Assembly: GCA_012511095.1 (NCBI GenBank)
Contig: JAAZGT010000221.1
Location: forward strand, 1-31,503
Source of the DNA: Alcaligenaceae bacterium
GTDB taxonomy: Bacteria; Pseudomonadota; Gammaproteobacteria; Burkholderiales; Burkholderiaceae_B
DNA: 31,503 bases
Reading direction: 5' to 3'
Below the pieces are notes generated by a model, which did not search any database, was not told the origin of the DNA, and saw only the letters and a program-made list of their open reading frames with translations. This document shows positions 8,444-15,030 of the stretch, piece after piece. The position numbers were made by a program, and so were the translations under genes. Position 1 is the first letter of the stretch, and each line of letters starts with the position of its first letter.

Positions 8444-10840
8444 ATGATTGAGAAAAACAAATTAAGTCAAATGGCTTTGGATTATCACGAATTTCCACGC
8501 CCAGGTAAGATTTCAGTCGTTCCTACCAAGCCATTGTCTAATCAGGATGATTTGTCTCTCGCTTATTCTCCAGGCGTTGCTTCCGCATGTATGGCGATTT
8601 ATCACGAAGGTGAGCAAGCGGCCGCTCGTTTCACCTCGCGCTCCAACTTGGTTGGTGTTGTTACCAATGGTACCGCTGTTCTTGGCCTTGGCAATATCGG
8701 TCCATTAGCCGCAAAACCGGTTATGGAGGGTAAAGGCGGTTTATTCAAAAAATTCGCAGGTATTGACGTCTTTGATATCGAGCTTAACGAGACCGACCCT
8801 GACAAGTTAGTCGATATTATCGCAGCACTTGAGCCAACATTAGGCGGTATTAACCTTGAAGATATTAAAGCGCCTGAGTGCTTTTATATCGAAAAAACAT
8901 TAAGAGAACGCGTTAATATTCCTGTCTTCCATGATGACCAACACGGCACTGCAATTATTACTTCAGCTGCCGTCTTAAACGGTCTTAAATTATTAGGCAA
9001 AACACTCGATAACGTTAAATTAGTAGCTTCTGGCGCAGGCGCAGCAGCGATTGCTTGTTTAGATTTATTAGTTAATCTAGGCCTTAAAAAAGAAAACATC
9101 TTTGTGTGTGACTCTCGTGGTGTTATTTACGAAGGCCGCGAAGAAAACATGGAAGATCACAAAGCGCGCTACGCCCAAAAAACTGAACTTCGCACCTTAG
9201 GTGACGCAGTGGCAGGCGCTGATGTGTTTTTGGGCTGCTCCACTAAAGGCGTCTTAACTCAAAACATGGTTAAGACTATGGCCGATAAACCATTAATCTT
9301 AGCCCTCGCTAACCCTGACCCTGAGATCACCCCAGAAGATGCAAAGGCCGCACGTCCCGACTGTATTATTGCTACAGGTCGCTCAGACTATCCCAACCAA
9401 GTAAATAACGTACTTTGCTTCCCATTCATTTTCCGTGGTGCACTTGATGTAGGCGCTACTCGCATCACCCCAGAAATGCAAATGGCTTGTGTGCATGCTA
9501 TTGCCGAGTTAGCACAAATTGAAGCAGATGATGAGGTTGCCAGCGCCTACCCTAAAGAAAATCTAAACTTCGGTCCCGACTACATTATTCCTAAACCGTT
9601 TGATCCGCGCTTAATTATTAACGTTGCTCCTGCCGTTGCCCAAGCGGCGATGGATTGCGGTGTTGCGGCCCGACCTATCGATGACATGGAAGCCTACAAA
9701 GCCCGTCTCAACGCGTTTGTATACCAGTCTAGTCAACTAATGCGCCCGCTGATGAAGATCGCAAAAGATAAAATGCAGCGTGTTATTTTCTCCGATGGTG
9801 AGGATGAGCGTGTTTTACGCGCAATACAAACTATCCTCGATGAGAAAATCGCCAAGCCTATTTTAATTGGCCGTCCTGAAGTCATCCGAATGCGCCTAAA
9901 CAAACTAGGCTTGCGCTACCTAAGCCATCCGGATATTGAAATCGTTGATCCAGAGCATGACGATCGCTTTAACGAGGTATGGCCTCTTTACCACAAGCTA
10001 TTAGCTCGCAAGGGTGTTACCCCTGCTGTTGCTAAGTCATTGGTTCGCAAACACAACACCGTGATTGGTGCACTTATGATCGAGGTAGGCTTTGCCGATG
10101 CGATGATTTGTGGCGTTAATACAGGTTTTAATAGACAGGTTAACTTTATCCGCGATATCACTGGTACCTCACTTAAGTCAGGTACCATGGCGGCGATGAA
10201 TGTTATCTTTAGCCCAGATTACACTTTCTTCTTATGTGATACTCACATTAACGAGGACCCGACTGCTGAGCAAATTGCTGAGATCGCTTTAATGGCAGCG
10301 GAAAAAGTAAAACGCTTCGGCATGGTGCCTAAGGTAGCACTTGTATCGCACTCTAATTTCGGTGATCGTCAAACCGCCTCTTCTCTCAAAATGGCCAAGG
10401 CTCGCGAAATCCTCGCTGAGATTGCCCCTGACCTAGAGATGGATGGTGAGATGCACGCTGACGCGGCCCTATCCGAAAAGATTCGCAAAACCGCTTTACC
10501 TGATAGCACCTTAAGTGGCAAGGCAAACGTTTTAGTGATGCCTAACTTAGATGCAGGTAATATTACCTACAATTTATTGAAGATGACCAGCGGTGGTATT
10601 GTCTTAGGTCCAGTCCTATTAGGTACTAATAAAGCCATTCACGTTCTAACGACTAGTACTACCACGCGTCGTATTATTAACATGGCAACACTAGCCGCGG
10701 CTGATGCTCAAGGTGAAACTCGTGTACCCGAAGGGCTAGTTGAATCCAAAATTCAATGCGCTATTCAACAAAAGAAAAAGGCGGAGGAAGCTGAAGCCGC
10801 TGCAACTGAGCAAGCAAATCAACAACAGGATGATCAGTAA
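8444..10840 (+). CDS. maeB: NADP-dependent malic enzyme, MaeB type (first copy)
   Basis: Oxidatively decarboxylates malate to pyruvate, producing NADPH. The 798-aa chain has the standard hybrid layout: malic enzyme domain (about 1-430) and a phosphotransacetylase-like domain (about 430-770). In E. coli the latter is regulatory rather than an active transacetylase. Visible catalytic residues are Tyr41 in LAYSPGVA and Lys97 in VMEGKGG, matching E. coli Tyr39 and Lys94; the metal site lies in HDDQHGTAI (163-171) and the nucleotide fold in SGAGAAA (196-202). The last 25 or so residues (KKKAEEAEAAATEQ and on) are a charged, Gln-rich tail absent from E. coli MaeB and from the second copy here. GGAGA lies 7-8 nt before the ATG. 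A terminator follows. Confidence 0.96.
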   Translation: MIEKNKLSQMALDYHEFPRPGKISVVPTKPLSNQDDLSLAYSPGVASACMAIYHEGEQAAARFTSRSNLVGVVTNGTAVLGLGNIGPLAAKPVMEGKGGLFKKFAGIDVFDIELNETDPDKLVDIIAALEPTLGGINLEDIKAPECFYIEKTLRERVNIPVFHDDQHGTAIITSAAVLNGLKLLGKTLDNVKLVASGAGAAAIACLDLLVNLGLKKENIFVCDSRGVIYEGREENMEDHKARYAQKTELRTLGDAVAGADVFLGCSTKGVLTQNMVKTMADKPLILALANPDPEITPEDAKAARPDCIIATGRSDYPNQVNNVLCFPFIFRGALDVGATRITPEMQMACVHAIAELAQIEADDEVASAYPKENLNFGPDYIIPKPFDPRLIINVAPAVAQAAMDCGVAARPIDDMEAYKARLNAFVYQSSQLMRPLMKIAKDKMQRVIFSDGEDERVLRAIQTILDEKIAKPILIGRPEVIRMRLNKLGLRYLSHPDIEIVDPEHDDRFNEVWPLYHKLLARKGVTPAVAKSLVRKHNTVIGALMIEVGFADAMICGVNTGFNRQVNFIRDITGTSLKSGTMAAMNVIFSPDYTFFLCDTHINEDPTAEQIAEIALMAAEKVKRFGMVPKVALVSHSNFGDRQTASSLKMAKAREILAEIAPDLEMDGEMHADAALSEKIRKTALPDSTLSGKANVLVMPNLDAGNITYNLLKMTSGGIVLGPVLLGTNKAIHVLTTSTTTRRIINMATLAAADAQGETRVPEGLVESKIQCAIQQKKKAEEAEAAATEQANQQQDDQ

Positions 10841-10872
10841 CCCGCTAGCTTAGTATTGCTGTAAATCAGCAC

Positions 10873-10903
10873 AAGAGGACCCTCATCGGTCCTCTTTTTA
10901 TTT
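10873..10903 (+). terminator. Rho-independent terminator after maeB
   Basis: AAGAGGACC (10873-10881) pairs perfectly with GGTCCTCTT (10888-10896) around a 6-nt loop, followed by TTTATTT. It separates maeB from the DoxX-like gene 22 bp further on. Confidence 0.88.
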
Positions 10904-10924
10904 AAAAATAATAAAGGATTTCTT

Positions 10925-11314
10925 ATGGGATACGATTTGGGCAAGTTAATTTTGCGTGTGACATTAGGTATCTTAATACTGCTTTATGGCTTTCATAAAG
11001 TTAAGTATGGGCTAGGCCACATTCCTCACACTCTAAATGCGCATGGTTTGCCACCATTTTTTGCATATGGATTATATATTAGCGAAATCATCGCTCCGCT
11101 TATGATAATTATCGGCCTTTACACAAGACCCGCAGCTGGGATCATCGCGTTAAGTATGGTGATCGCTATTTCCCTAACTCATTCGGCGCGTCTTACTGCG
11201 CTTAATAGCAGCGGCGGTGCCGTCATCGGCCTTGAGTATATGTTTTTAGCATCGGCTCTATGCATTATGCTAATAGGTGCAGGACGCTATAGCCTCAATA
11301 GCCCCTATAACTAA
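10925..11314 (+). CDS. DoxX-family membrane protein
   Basis: A 129-aa integral membrane protein with four predicted helices, roughly 7-23, 45-66, 70-86 and 101-119. The pattern RVTLGILILLYGFHK at the start of helix 1 and the ISEIIAPLMIIIGLYTRPAA segment are typical of DoxX/DoxD-like proteins. Their function is poorly defined; some take part in respiratory or redox membrane complexes. AAGGA lies 8 nt before the ATG. Its stop codon overlaps by 4 bp the stop codon of the convergent barstar-like gene, so no terminator can lie between the two. It is preceded by the maeB terminator and so needs its own promoter, which I cannot identify. Confidence 0.75.
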   Translation: MGYDLGKLILRVTLGILILLYGFHKVKYGLGHIPHTLNAHGLPPFFAYGLYISEIIAPLMIIIGLYTRPAAGIIALSMVIAISLTHSARLTALNSSGGAVIGLEYMFLASALCIMLIGAGRYSLNSPYN

Positions 11315-11697
11315 TATTTGATTAAAATATCTGCACGGGCTGCTGCAACGCTTTCTAGCATCGCTTTTAAGCCCGTCAAAGTCTCTGGGTGTTGGGCCAT
11401 ATCTTCAGCAGCACATGTCCATATAAACTCAATAGACTCAGCCACATCACCCGTTAGAACATCATATAAGGCATCTAGATTAACTGCACAATGTTCAGGC
11501 AAGGAAACCTCAGTTGCTAAGCGCTGATGAAAATCCTCAATTGAGGTAATGCCATTTAAATTAATTTTTTTTGCTTTACTCAATTGTGAAACAGTAGACT
11601 TTGAAAAAGATTGAACTAAGCTATTTTTTGCGTGCCACTTTTTAAGTTGACGCGCATTGTAACGACGTAATTGCCTAGCAGATAATTTTAGTGACAT
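11311..11697 (-). CDS. Barstar-family RNase inhibitor with basic N-terminal extension
   Basis: Likely intracellular inhibitor of the RNase encoded just upstream. The barstar fold begins near residue 44: INLNGITSIEDFHQRLATEVSLPEH is followed by NLDALYDVLTG (73-83). In this motif Asp75 and Asp79 align with barstar Asp35 and Asp39, which contact the RNase active site. Barstar Trp38 is Tyr here. Barstars are usually about 90 aa; this one has 128 because of about 43 extra residues rich in Arg and Lys (ARQLRRYNARQLKKWHAK). The only ATG in that part is the first codon, which overlaps the RNase gene by 10 bp, so coupling of translation is likely. No signal peptide is present, so the product stays in the cytosol. 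Family call strong; target inferred from position. Confidence 0.85.
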   Translation of the reverse strand: MSLKLSARQLRRYNARQLKKWHAKNSLVQSFSKSTVSQLSKAKKINLNGITSIEDFHQRLATEVSLPEHCAVNLDALYDVLTGDVAESIEFIWTCAAEDMAQHPETLTGLKAMLESVAAARADILIKY

Positions 11698-12224
11698 GCT
11701 GGTACCCGTTCAAAACTCTCATAGTGATCGATAGTGACGTACATATGCTCATGATCTTTATAAACTACGCGCTTAGCATTGCGCTTAAGACCTAAATAAT
11801 CTAGATCGGCTTCAAAGTATTTAGCTTCTGGCAATCGCTTTTCAAAATTACCAAAATGATCACCGCCTAAAGAACGACCGCGTAGCTCCTTAATCTGACT
11901 AAAAGGACGACCCGGATGCCAACCCAAAGTCTCCGCTTGTTTTTTAGTTAAAAACTTTGCTGGCAATTTACCCTCATCTCTTAAAGAGCGAACAATGGCA
12001 GAGAGCTCAATAACATTAATTTGCCCCTCGAGCTTTTCTAAATTAAAAATAGCCAATACGACCTCGCATCGTTGATTCGCCTCTTCGAGAGAAATTAAGG
12101 CCTCACCCTCATTAGGGTCAGTTTGTACTCGCCCCATGGCTTGAGCACTAGTATTTAAACAAAGAACAAATAAGATACTGAGCACCAGCAAAAGGTGCTT
12201 TTTAAGAAAAGAATACTGCAACAT
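11688..12224 (-). CDS. Exported barnase-type ribonuclease
   Basis: A 178-aa secreted RNase of the barnase/N1 family. Residues 1-29 form a signal peptide (KK followed by a Leu-rich core, AQA before the cut). The C-terminal half matches barnase: EGKLPAKFLTKKQAETLGW, SLGGDHFGNFEKRLP and TIDHYESF. The catalytic set is complete and spaced exactly as in barnase (Glu73, Arg83, Arg87, His102): here Glu138, Arg148, Arg152, His167, gaps of 10, 4 and 15. Lys86 fits barnase Lys27. Mature Cys53 and Cys177 could form a disulfide, as expected outside the cytosol; barnase has none. The inhibitor gene overlaps its 3' end. No good Shine-Dalgarno precedes the ATG. It may scavenge RNA or act against competitors; the role is inferred. 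Confidence 0.88.
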   Translation of the reverse strand: MLQYSFLKKHLLLVLSILFVLCLNTSAQAMGRVQTDPNEGEALISLEEANQRCEVVLAIFNLEKLEGQINVIELSAIVRSLRDEGKLPAKFLTKKQAETLGWHPGRPFSQIKELRGRSLGGDHFGNFEKRLPEAKYFEADLDYLGLKRNAKRVVYKDHEHMYVTIDHYESFERVPACH

Positions 12225-12382
12225 CTATACTTATAATCTACAATAAAATATTAGGTTTATCTTAACTAAAAGGATGAATTTTATTTTAACTATTCCCTTA
12301 GTGCCCCTGCATAATCTATAATCTACCCTAGCTTAACAGAAGTATACTTAATACACATTATAAATAATACACAGGATACCTC

Positions 12383-12850
12383 ATGAAGTCCTTTATAAAC
12401 TTTCTAATCTTAACGCTAGTAGTTGTAGGCTTAGGGTTTGGCATTTGGCTTGCAGTCGATAAGTCGCTTTTTGGTGATGCCGAGCAACAGCTTCCTCCTC
12501 AACAAGAAACTGGCATCCCAACCGTGGTTTCTAAGCCCGTTGATGCACCAACAGAGATCAGCTCCGAAGAGGCTTTTAGCACCACCGCTAGTAGTGATGA
12601 CAATGGCACTTCAAACACCGATTGTAATAAAGCAGGCGAAATGATTGGCGTCATTTATGATATGCACCAAGAGGGTAAGTCACCTGATGAAATTAGCCAA
12701 TACTTAGCAGGTCTTGATAAATTTACTCAAGAAGAGGTCGAGGTGTTTACTCAAATCGCTGACAGCATCAAAAACGCTCCTAGCGAGCAATTACTACCTC
12801 GTGAAGAGATGATCAAAGAGTTCAAACTACAATGTGAGGCCGCTGAGTAA
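12383..12850 (+). CDS. Membrane-anchored periplasmic protein of unknown function
   Basis: I do not recognise a family. The 155 residues start with a signal-anchor helix (about 5-25, INFLILTLVVVGLGFGIWLAV). An acidic, Ser/Thr/Pro-rich linker (31-80) follows, then a compact region (81-155) predicted helical: CNKAGEMIGVIYDMHQEGKSPDEISQYL and on. Two cysteines, Cys81 and Cys151, bracket this domain and could form a disulfide in the periplasm. The GKSPDEI segment in the middle resembles the G-x-S-P turn seen in several small periplasmic helical proteins, but I cannot name one. AGGA lies 7 nt before the ATG. It is divergent from the RNase gene (158-bp gap) and ends at a bidirectional terminator. 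Confidence 0.7.
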   Translation: MKSFINFLILTLVVVGLGFGIWLAVDKSLFGDAEQQLPPQQETGIPTVVSKPVDAPTEISSEEAFSTTASSDDNGTSNTDCNKAGEMIGVIYDMHQEGKSPDEISQYLAGLDKFTQEEVEVFTQIADSIKNAPSEQLLPREEMIKEFKLQCEAAE

Positions 12851-12887
12851 ATAATCGCCCTACTCGATATTTATCAAGCACGATCAA

Positions 12888-12915
12888 AAATGCCCAGTCC
12901 TATAACTGGGCATTT
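12888..12915. terminator. Bidirectional terminator
   Basis: AAATGCCCAGT (12888-12898) and ACTGGGCATTT (12905-12915) form a perfect 11-bp stem with a 6-nt loop between two convergent genes. On the minus strand it is followed by a T-run (five Ts, complement of 12886-12890); on the plus strand by TTTCTTATT. It serves both the gene ending at 12850 and the lipoprotein gene ending at 12944. Confidence 0.85.
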
Positions 12916-12943
12916 CTTATTGAGTATTTAGATAAATACTAAA

Positions 12944-13453
12944 TTACTTAGCAGCTTGTGGCTTTTGTTGAGGCCATACAGAATCAACAACTGCAGTAGC
13001 AATTTGTTCGTTGCTTACACGGAATAAGAATAAATTAGGACTTTGGCGGATACCGCTAAAAGAAACGGCTTCAGTCTGGTTAGTGGCGCGGTTTAGAGCA
13101 GCAATAGCGTAACCACGGTTAGCTGGAACTGCATCTAAAGCTGCTTTACCTTGCTCGTTAAGATTAAGAGCAATATAAACGTTGTTATTTTGGTCAGCAA
13201 CTACATCGTGTGAGGTTACATTAGCGTTAGTGATTACAGGTACAGCTGAAACATAAATTGTTTGCTGATCACTAATTTTCACTGGACGAAAACCTTGAAC
13301 TGGAGTTACAGAAGCTTGGTAAACCTGTAACGCTGACTCAGCTTGAACAGCCTGAGCTGTATCAGCCTGAGTAGTTGTTCCAGTAGTCTGACAACCAGCT
13401 AATGCAAAAGCTAAAGGCAAAATTGCCAATCCTAGTTTACGAGATAATTTCAT
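12944..13453 (-). CDS. Lipoprotein with SecD-head-like domain (paralog A)
   Basis: A 169-aa lipoprotein: signal peptide with lipobox LAGC (Cys21), then a Thr/Gln/Ala-rich spacer to about residue 40. Residue 22 is Gln, not Asp, so outer-membrane sorting through LolA (encoded at 16.4 kb) is likely. Residues 41-158 resemble by eye the periplasmic head of SecD: a strand ALQVYQASV, IYVSAVPVITNANVTSHDVV, then NVYIALNLNEQGKAALDAV and GYAIAALN. It has the same order of elements as the neighbouring lipoprotein at 13660, so the two look like a duplication. It is not SecD itself because it has no membrane helices beyond the signal. SD AGAGGA precedes the ATG. Its function is unknown; the SecD likeness needs a profile search. 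Confidence 0.72.
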   Translation of the reverse strand: MKLSRKLGLAILPLAFALAGCQTTGTTTQADTAQAVQAESALQVYQASVTPVQGFRPVKISDQQTIYVSAVPVITNANVTSHDVVADQNNNVYIALNLNEQGKAALDAVPANRGYAIAALNRATNQTEAVSFSGIRQSPNLFLFRVSNEQIATAVVDSVWPQQKPQAAK

Positions 13454-13526
13454 AATAATACGTCCTCTTCTTTATTAATTATAAAAATTTGATCCGCTGT
13501 AATGCCTGCAGCGCTACCAAAACAAT

Positions 13527-13553
13527 TTAAAGTTACATCATATGCAACTTTAA
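13527..13553. promoter_or_regulatory. Inverted repeat between the two lipoprotein genes
   Basis: TTAAAGTT (13527-13534) and AACTTTAA (13546-13553) are perfect 8-bp arms 11 bp apart. The site lies 73-100 bp upstream of the start codon of the lipoprotein gene at 12944, downstream of the terminator of the neighbouring gene. It is a plausible operator for a dimeric regulator; nothing identifies which. Confidence 0.4.
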
Positions 13554-13589
13554 TTCAAGTTAATAATGATAAAACTATGTGTCAAAAAC

Positions 13590-13625
13590 TAATAGCCTAG
13601 GGTAAATGCTACACCTAGGCTATTA
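13590..13625 (-). terminator. Rho-independent terminator after lipoprotein paralog B
   Basis: TAATAGCCTAGG (13590-13601) pairs perfectly over 12 bp with CCTAGGCTATTA (13614-13625). On the minus strand it is followed by GTTTTTG, a five-T run (complement of 13584-13588). It closes the gene that ends at 13660. Confidence 0.82.
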
Positions 13626-13659
13626 TGTGAATCCAAATTAATAGAGTTACAAACTCAGA

Positions 13660-14199
13660 TTAGCGGATTAAATCAGCTGCATCACGCGCACTAACTAATG
13701 TCGGCATAGGCATAAGTAAAACGCCGTCCATTAAATTACCGTTAGCACCCTCAACTGTAGACACTACACTACCGTTGATGCTCGCTAAAACATGGCTATA
13801 ACCCTTGCGGGCATTAGCTAATTTTGAAATGGACTCTGGCTTTAAGCGCAAAGCTAAAGCAGGCTCATCTGCCATGGTTTTTGCAACGAAGGCATTTTGA
13901 ATGTCTTCACGATTTAAAACAATACCGCTAGTATAGTACTGAACATTACCTGCTTTTAAGCTCTTTTCTTGAGCGGATTTTTTGGCTTGAGTGCTACCAA
14001 CATAAATTTCTAATTGGTTATTACCCTGACGCTTCACGATCGTAGGAGTTGCAGTTACTGTTTGTTGTTGTGTTGTTGTAGCAACTGCTTGATTGCTATT
14101 AGCCGCAGAATCGGTTTTTGCTGCAAAGGTTTCACAAGCAGTTAAACTCAATAACAGTGCAGATAATGCAGCTAATTTTAAAGCGCTTTTAGAATTCAT
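13660..14199 (-). CDS. Lipoprotein with SecD-head-like domain (paralog B)
   Basis: A 179-aa lipoprotein with lipobox LTAC (Cys22) and a Thr/Gln/Ala-rich spacer (23-60). Residues 61-179 follow the SecD periplasmic-head pattern more closely than paralog A: YYTSGIVLNREDIQNAFVAK, then EPALALRLKPESISKLANARKG, SHVLASINGSVVSTVEG and a C-terminal TLVSARDAADLI. In SecD the matching parts read roughly as a substrate-exposed strand, LxxEGAxKL, LAIVLDGKVxSAP and a final EAxxLA helix. Elements occur in the same order and spacing in paralog A. Residue 23 is Glu, which does not argue for inner-membrane retention. A well-formed promoter and AGAGGA precede the ATG. No secF or secD gene is nearby. The function is unknown. 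Confidence 0.74.
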   Translation of the reverse strand: MNSKSALKLAALSALLLSLTACETFAAKTDSAANSNQAVATTTQQQTVTATPTIVKRQGNNQLEIYVGSTQAKKSAQEKSLKAGNVQYYTSGIVLNREDIQNAFVAKTMADEPALALRLKPESISKLANARKGYSHVLASINGSVVSTVEGANGNLMDGVLLMPMPTLVSARDAADLIR

Positions 14200-14232
14200 A
14201 AATTCGTCCTCTTTTAGGCGTCGAAAAATTCG

Positions 14233-14260
14233 ATTATAAATAAAATATTTTAAGTTTCAA
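14233..14260 (-). promoter_or_regulatory. Sigma-70 promoter for lipoprotein paralog B
   Basis: On the minus strand, TTGAAA (14260-14255, 5/6 of the -35 consensus) and TATAAT (14238-14233, 6/6 of the -10) are 16 bp apart. Transcription would start near 14226, giving a 27-nt leader with AGAGGA before the ATG at 14199. It is the best promoter match in the window. A second TATAAT (14309-14304) lies further upstream. Confidence 0.65.
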
Positions 14261-14369
14261 CTACTTAGGCTATTTAATTAAACCGTTACTTGAACTAAAG
14301 TAGATTATACAAGAATGTGATTAAAAACAAAGTTATTTTTATTATTATAAATTTAAACGTTAAACTTAA

Positions 14370-14927
14370 TTAACGGAAATAGGATTGGCACCGGTCGAAA
14401 TCATTTAAATCGATGGTCTCAATGGGGTTTTTTAAACTAATTTTTTTGGCAACTAAACCACCATATTGCACTGGTCCGGTAATAGGTTGAGTATCTAGCC
14501 AGTACATCCTTGCTGATAAATAATAATCCCCTCTAGGCACATCCGAAAATACAAATTGCCCGTATTGATTAGTTTTGACAGTGCGTATTTTCGAGCGGTA
14601 AGCTCGATCCATAGGCCCAGTTAAGATATTGCCTCGACGACAAACCTCATTAAACCACTGGGTGCTAGTGCCTGAAACAGGATTTAAAATAACATCTATT
14701 AAAGCACCAGTGCGTTCACCATGGTTTCTATAATCACTGATATAGGCACGACCCACTAGCTGCGAGCGGGCCGAACTTTGCTTAATATCTGATACTTTAA
14801 AGGGTGTACGTGCAATCTCTTTACGGCCACCATGAGCAATACCACCGTGTTTAGGCGAGCCTGCACAAGCGCTAAGTAATAGCGCCGTAGCTAGCGACAA
14901 AATAATAGGATTTTTGATATTAATCAT
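14370..14927 (-). CDS. Lipoprotein with a carboxypeptidase-regulatory-like domain
   Basis: A 185-aa lipoprotein with lipobox LSAC (Cys21). Residues 57-175 suggest a beta-sandwich of the carboxypeptidase-regulatory type: LVGRAYISDYRNHGERTGALIDVILNP, then RTVKTNQYGQFVFSDVPRGDYYLSARM. The turn of the last strand pair, TNQYGQFxFxDVPxGDYYL, is the usual signature of that fold. Cys96 (EVCRRG) and Cys180 (DRCQS) could form a disulfide in the periplasm. The exact role is unknown; such domains often bind sugars or proteins. It sits between rarA (103 bp upstream, same strand) and lipoprotein paralog B, and has no strong Shine-Dalgarno. It does not share the SecD-like pattern of its two neighbours. Confidence 0.72.
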   Translation of the reverse strand: MINIKNPIILSLATALLLSACAGSPKHGGIAHGGRKEIARTPFKVSDIKQSSARSQLVGRAYISDYRNHGERTGALIDVILNPVSGTSTQWFNEVCRRGNILTGPMDRAYRSKIRTVKTNQYGQFVFSDVPRGDYYLSARMYWLDTQPITGPVQYGGLVAKKISLKNPIETIDLNDFDRCQSYFR

Positions 14928-15030
14928 TGACTTAAAGCAGTTATTTGCACTAAAAAATTTCTCTACTCTATAAGAGCATTCTACAATGAGTATTAGTTAA
15001 GAGGTAGAAAAAGCAATTATTGTGCAAAGC

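Noticed and set aside
8444..10840. Malic enzyme fused to a phosphotransacetylase domain as a novel fusion
   Set aside because: This is the normal MaeB architecture, as in E. coli, where the second domain is regulatory.
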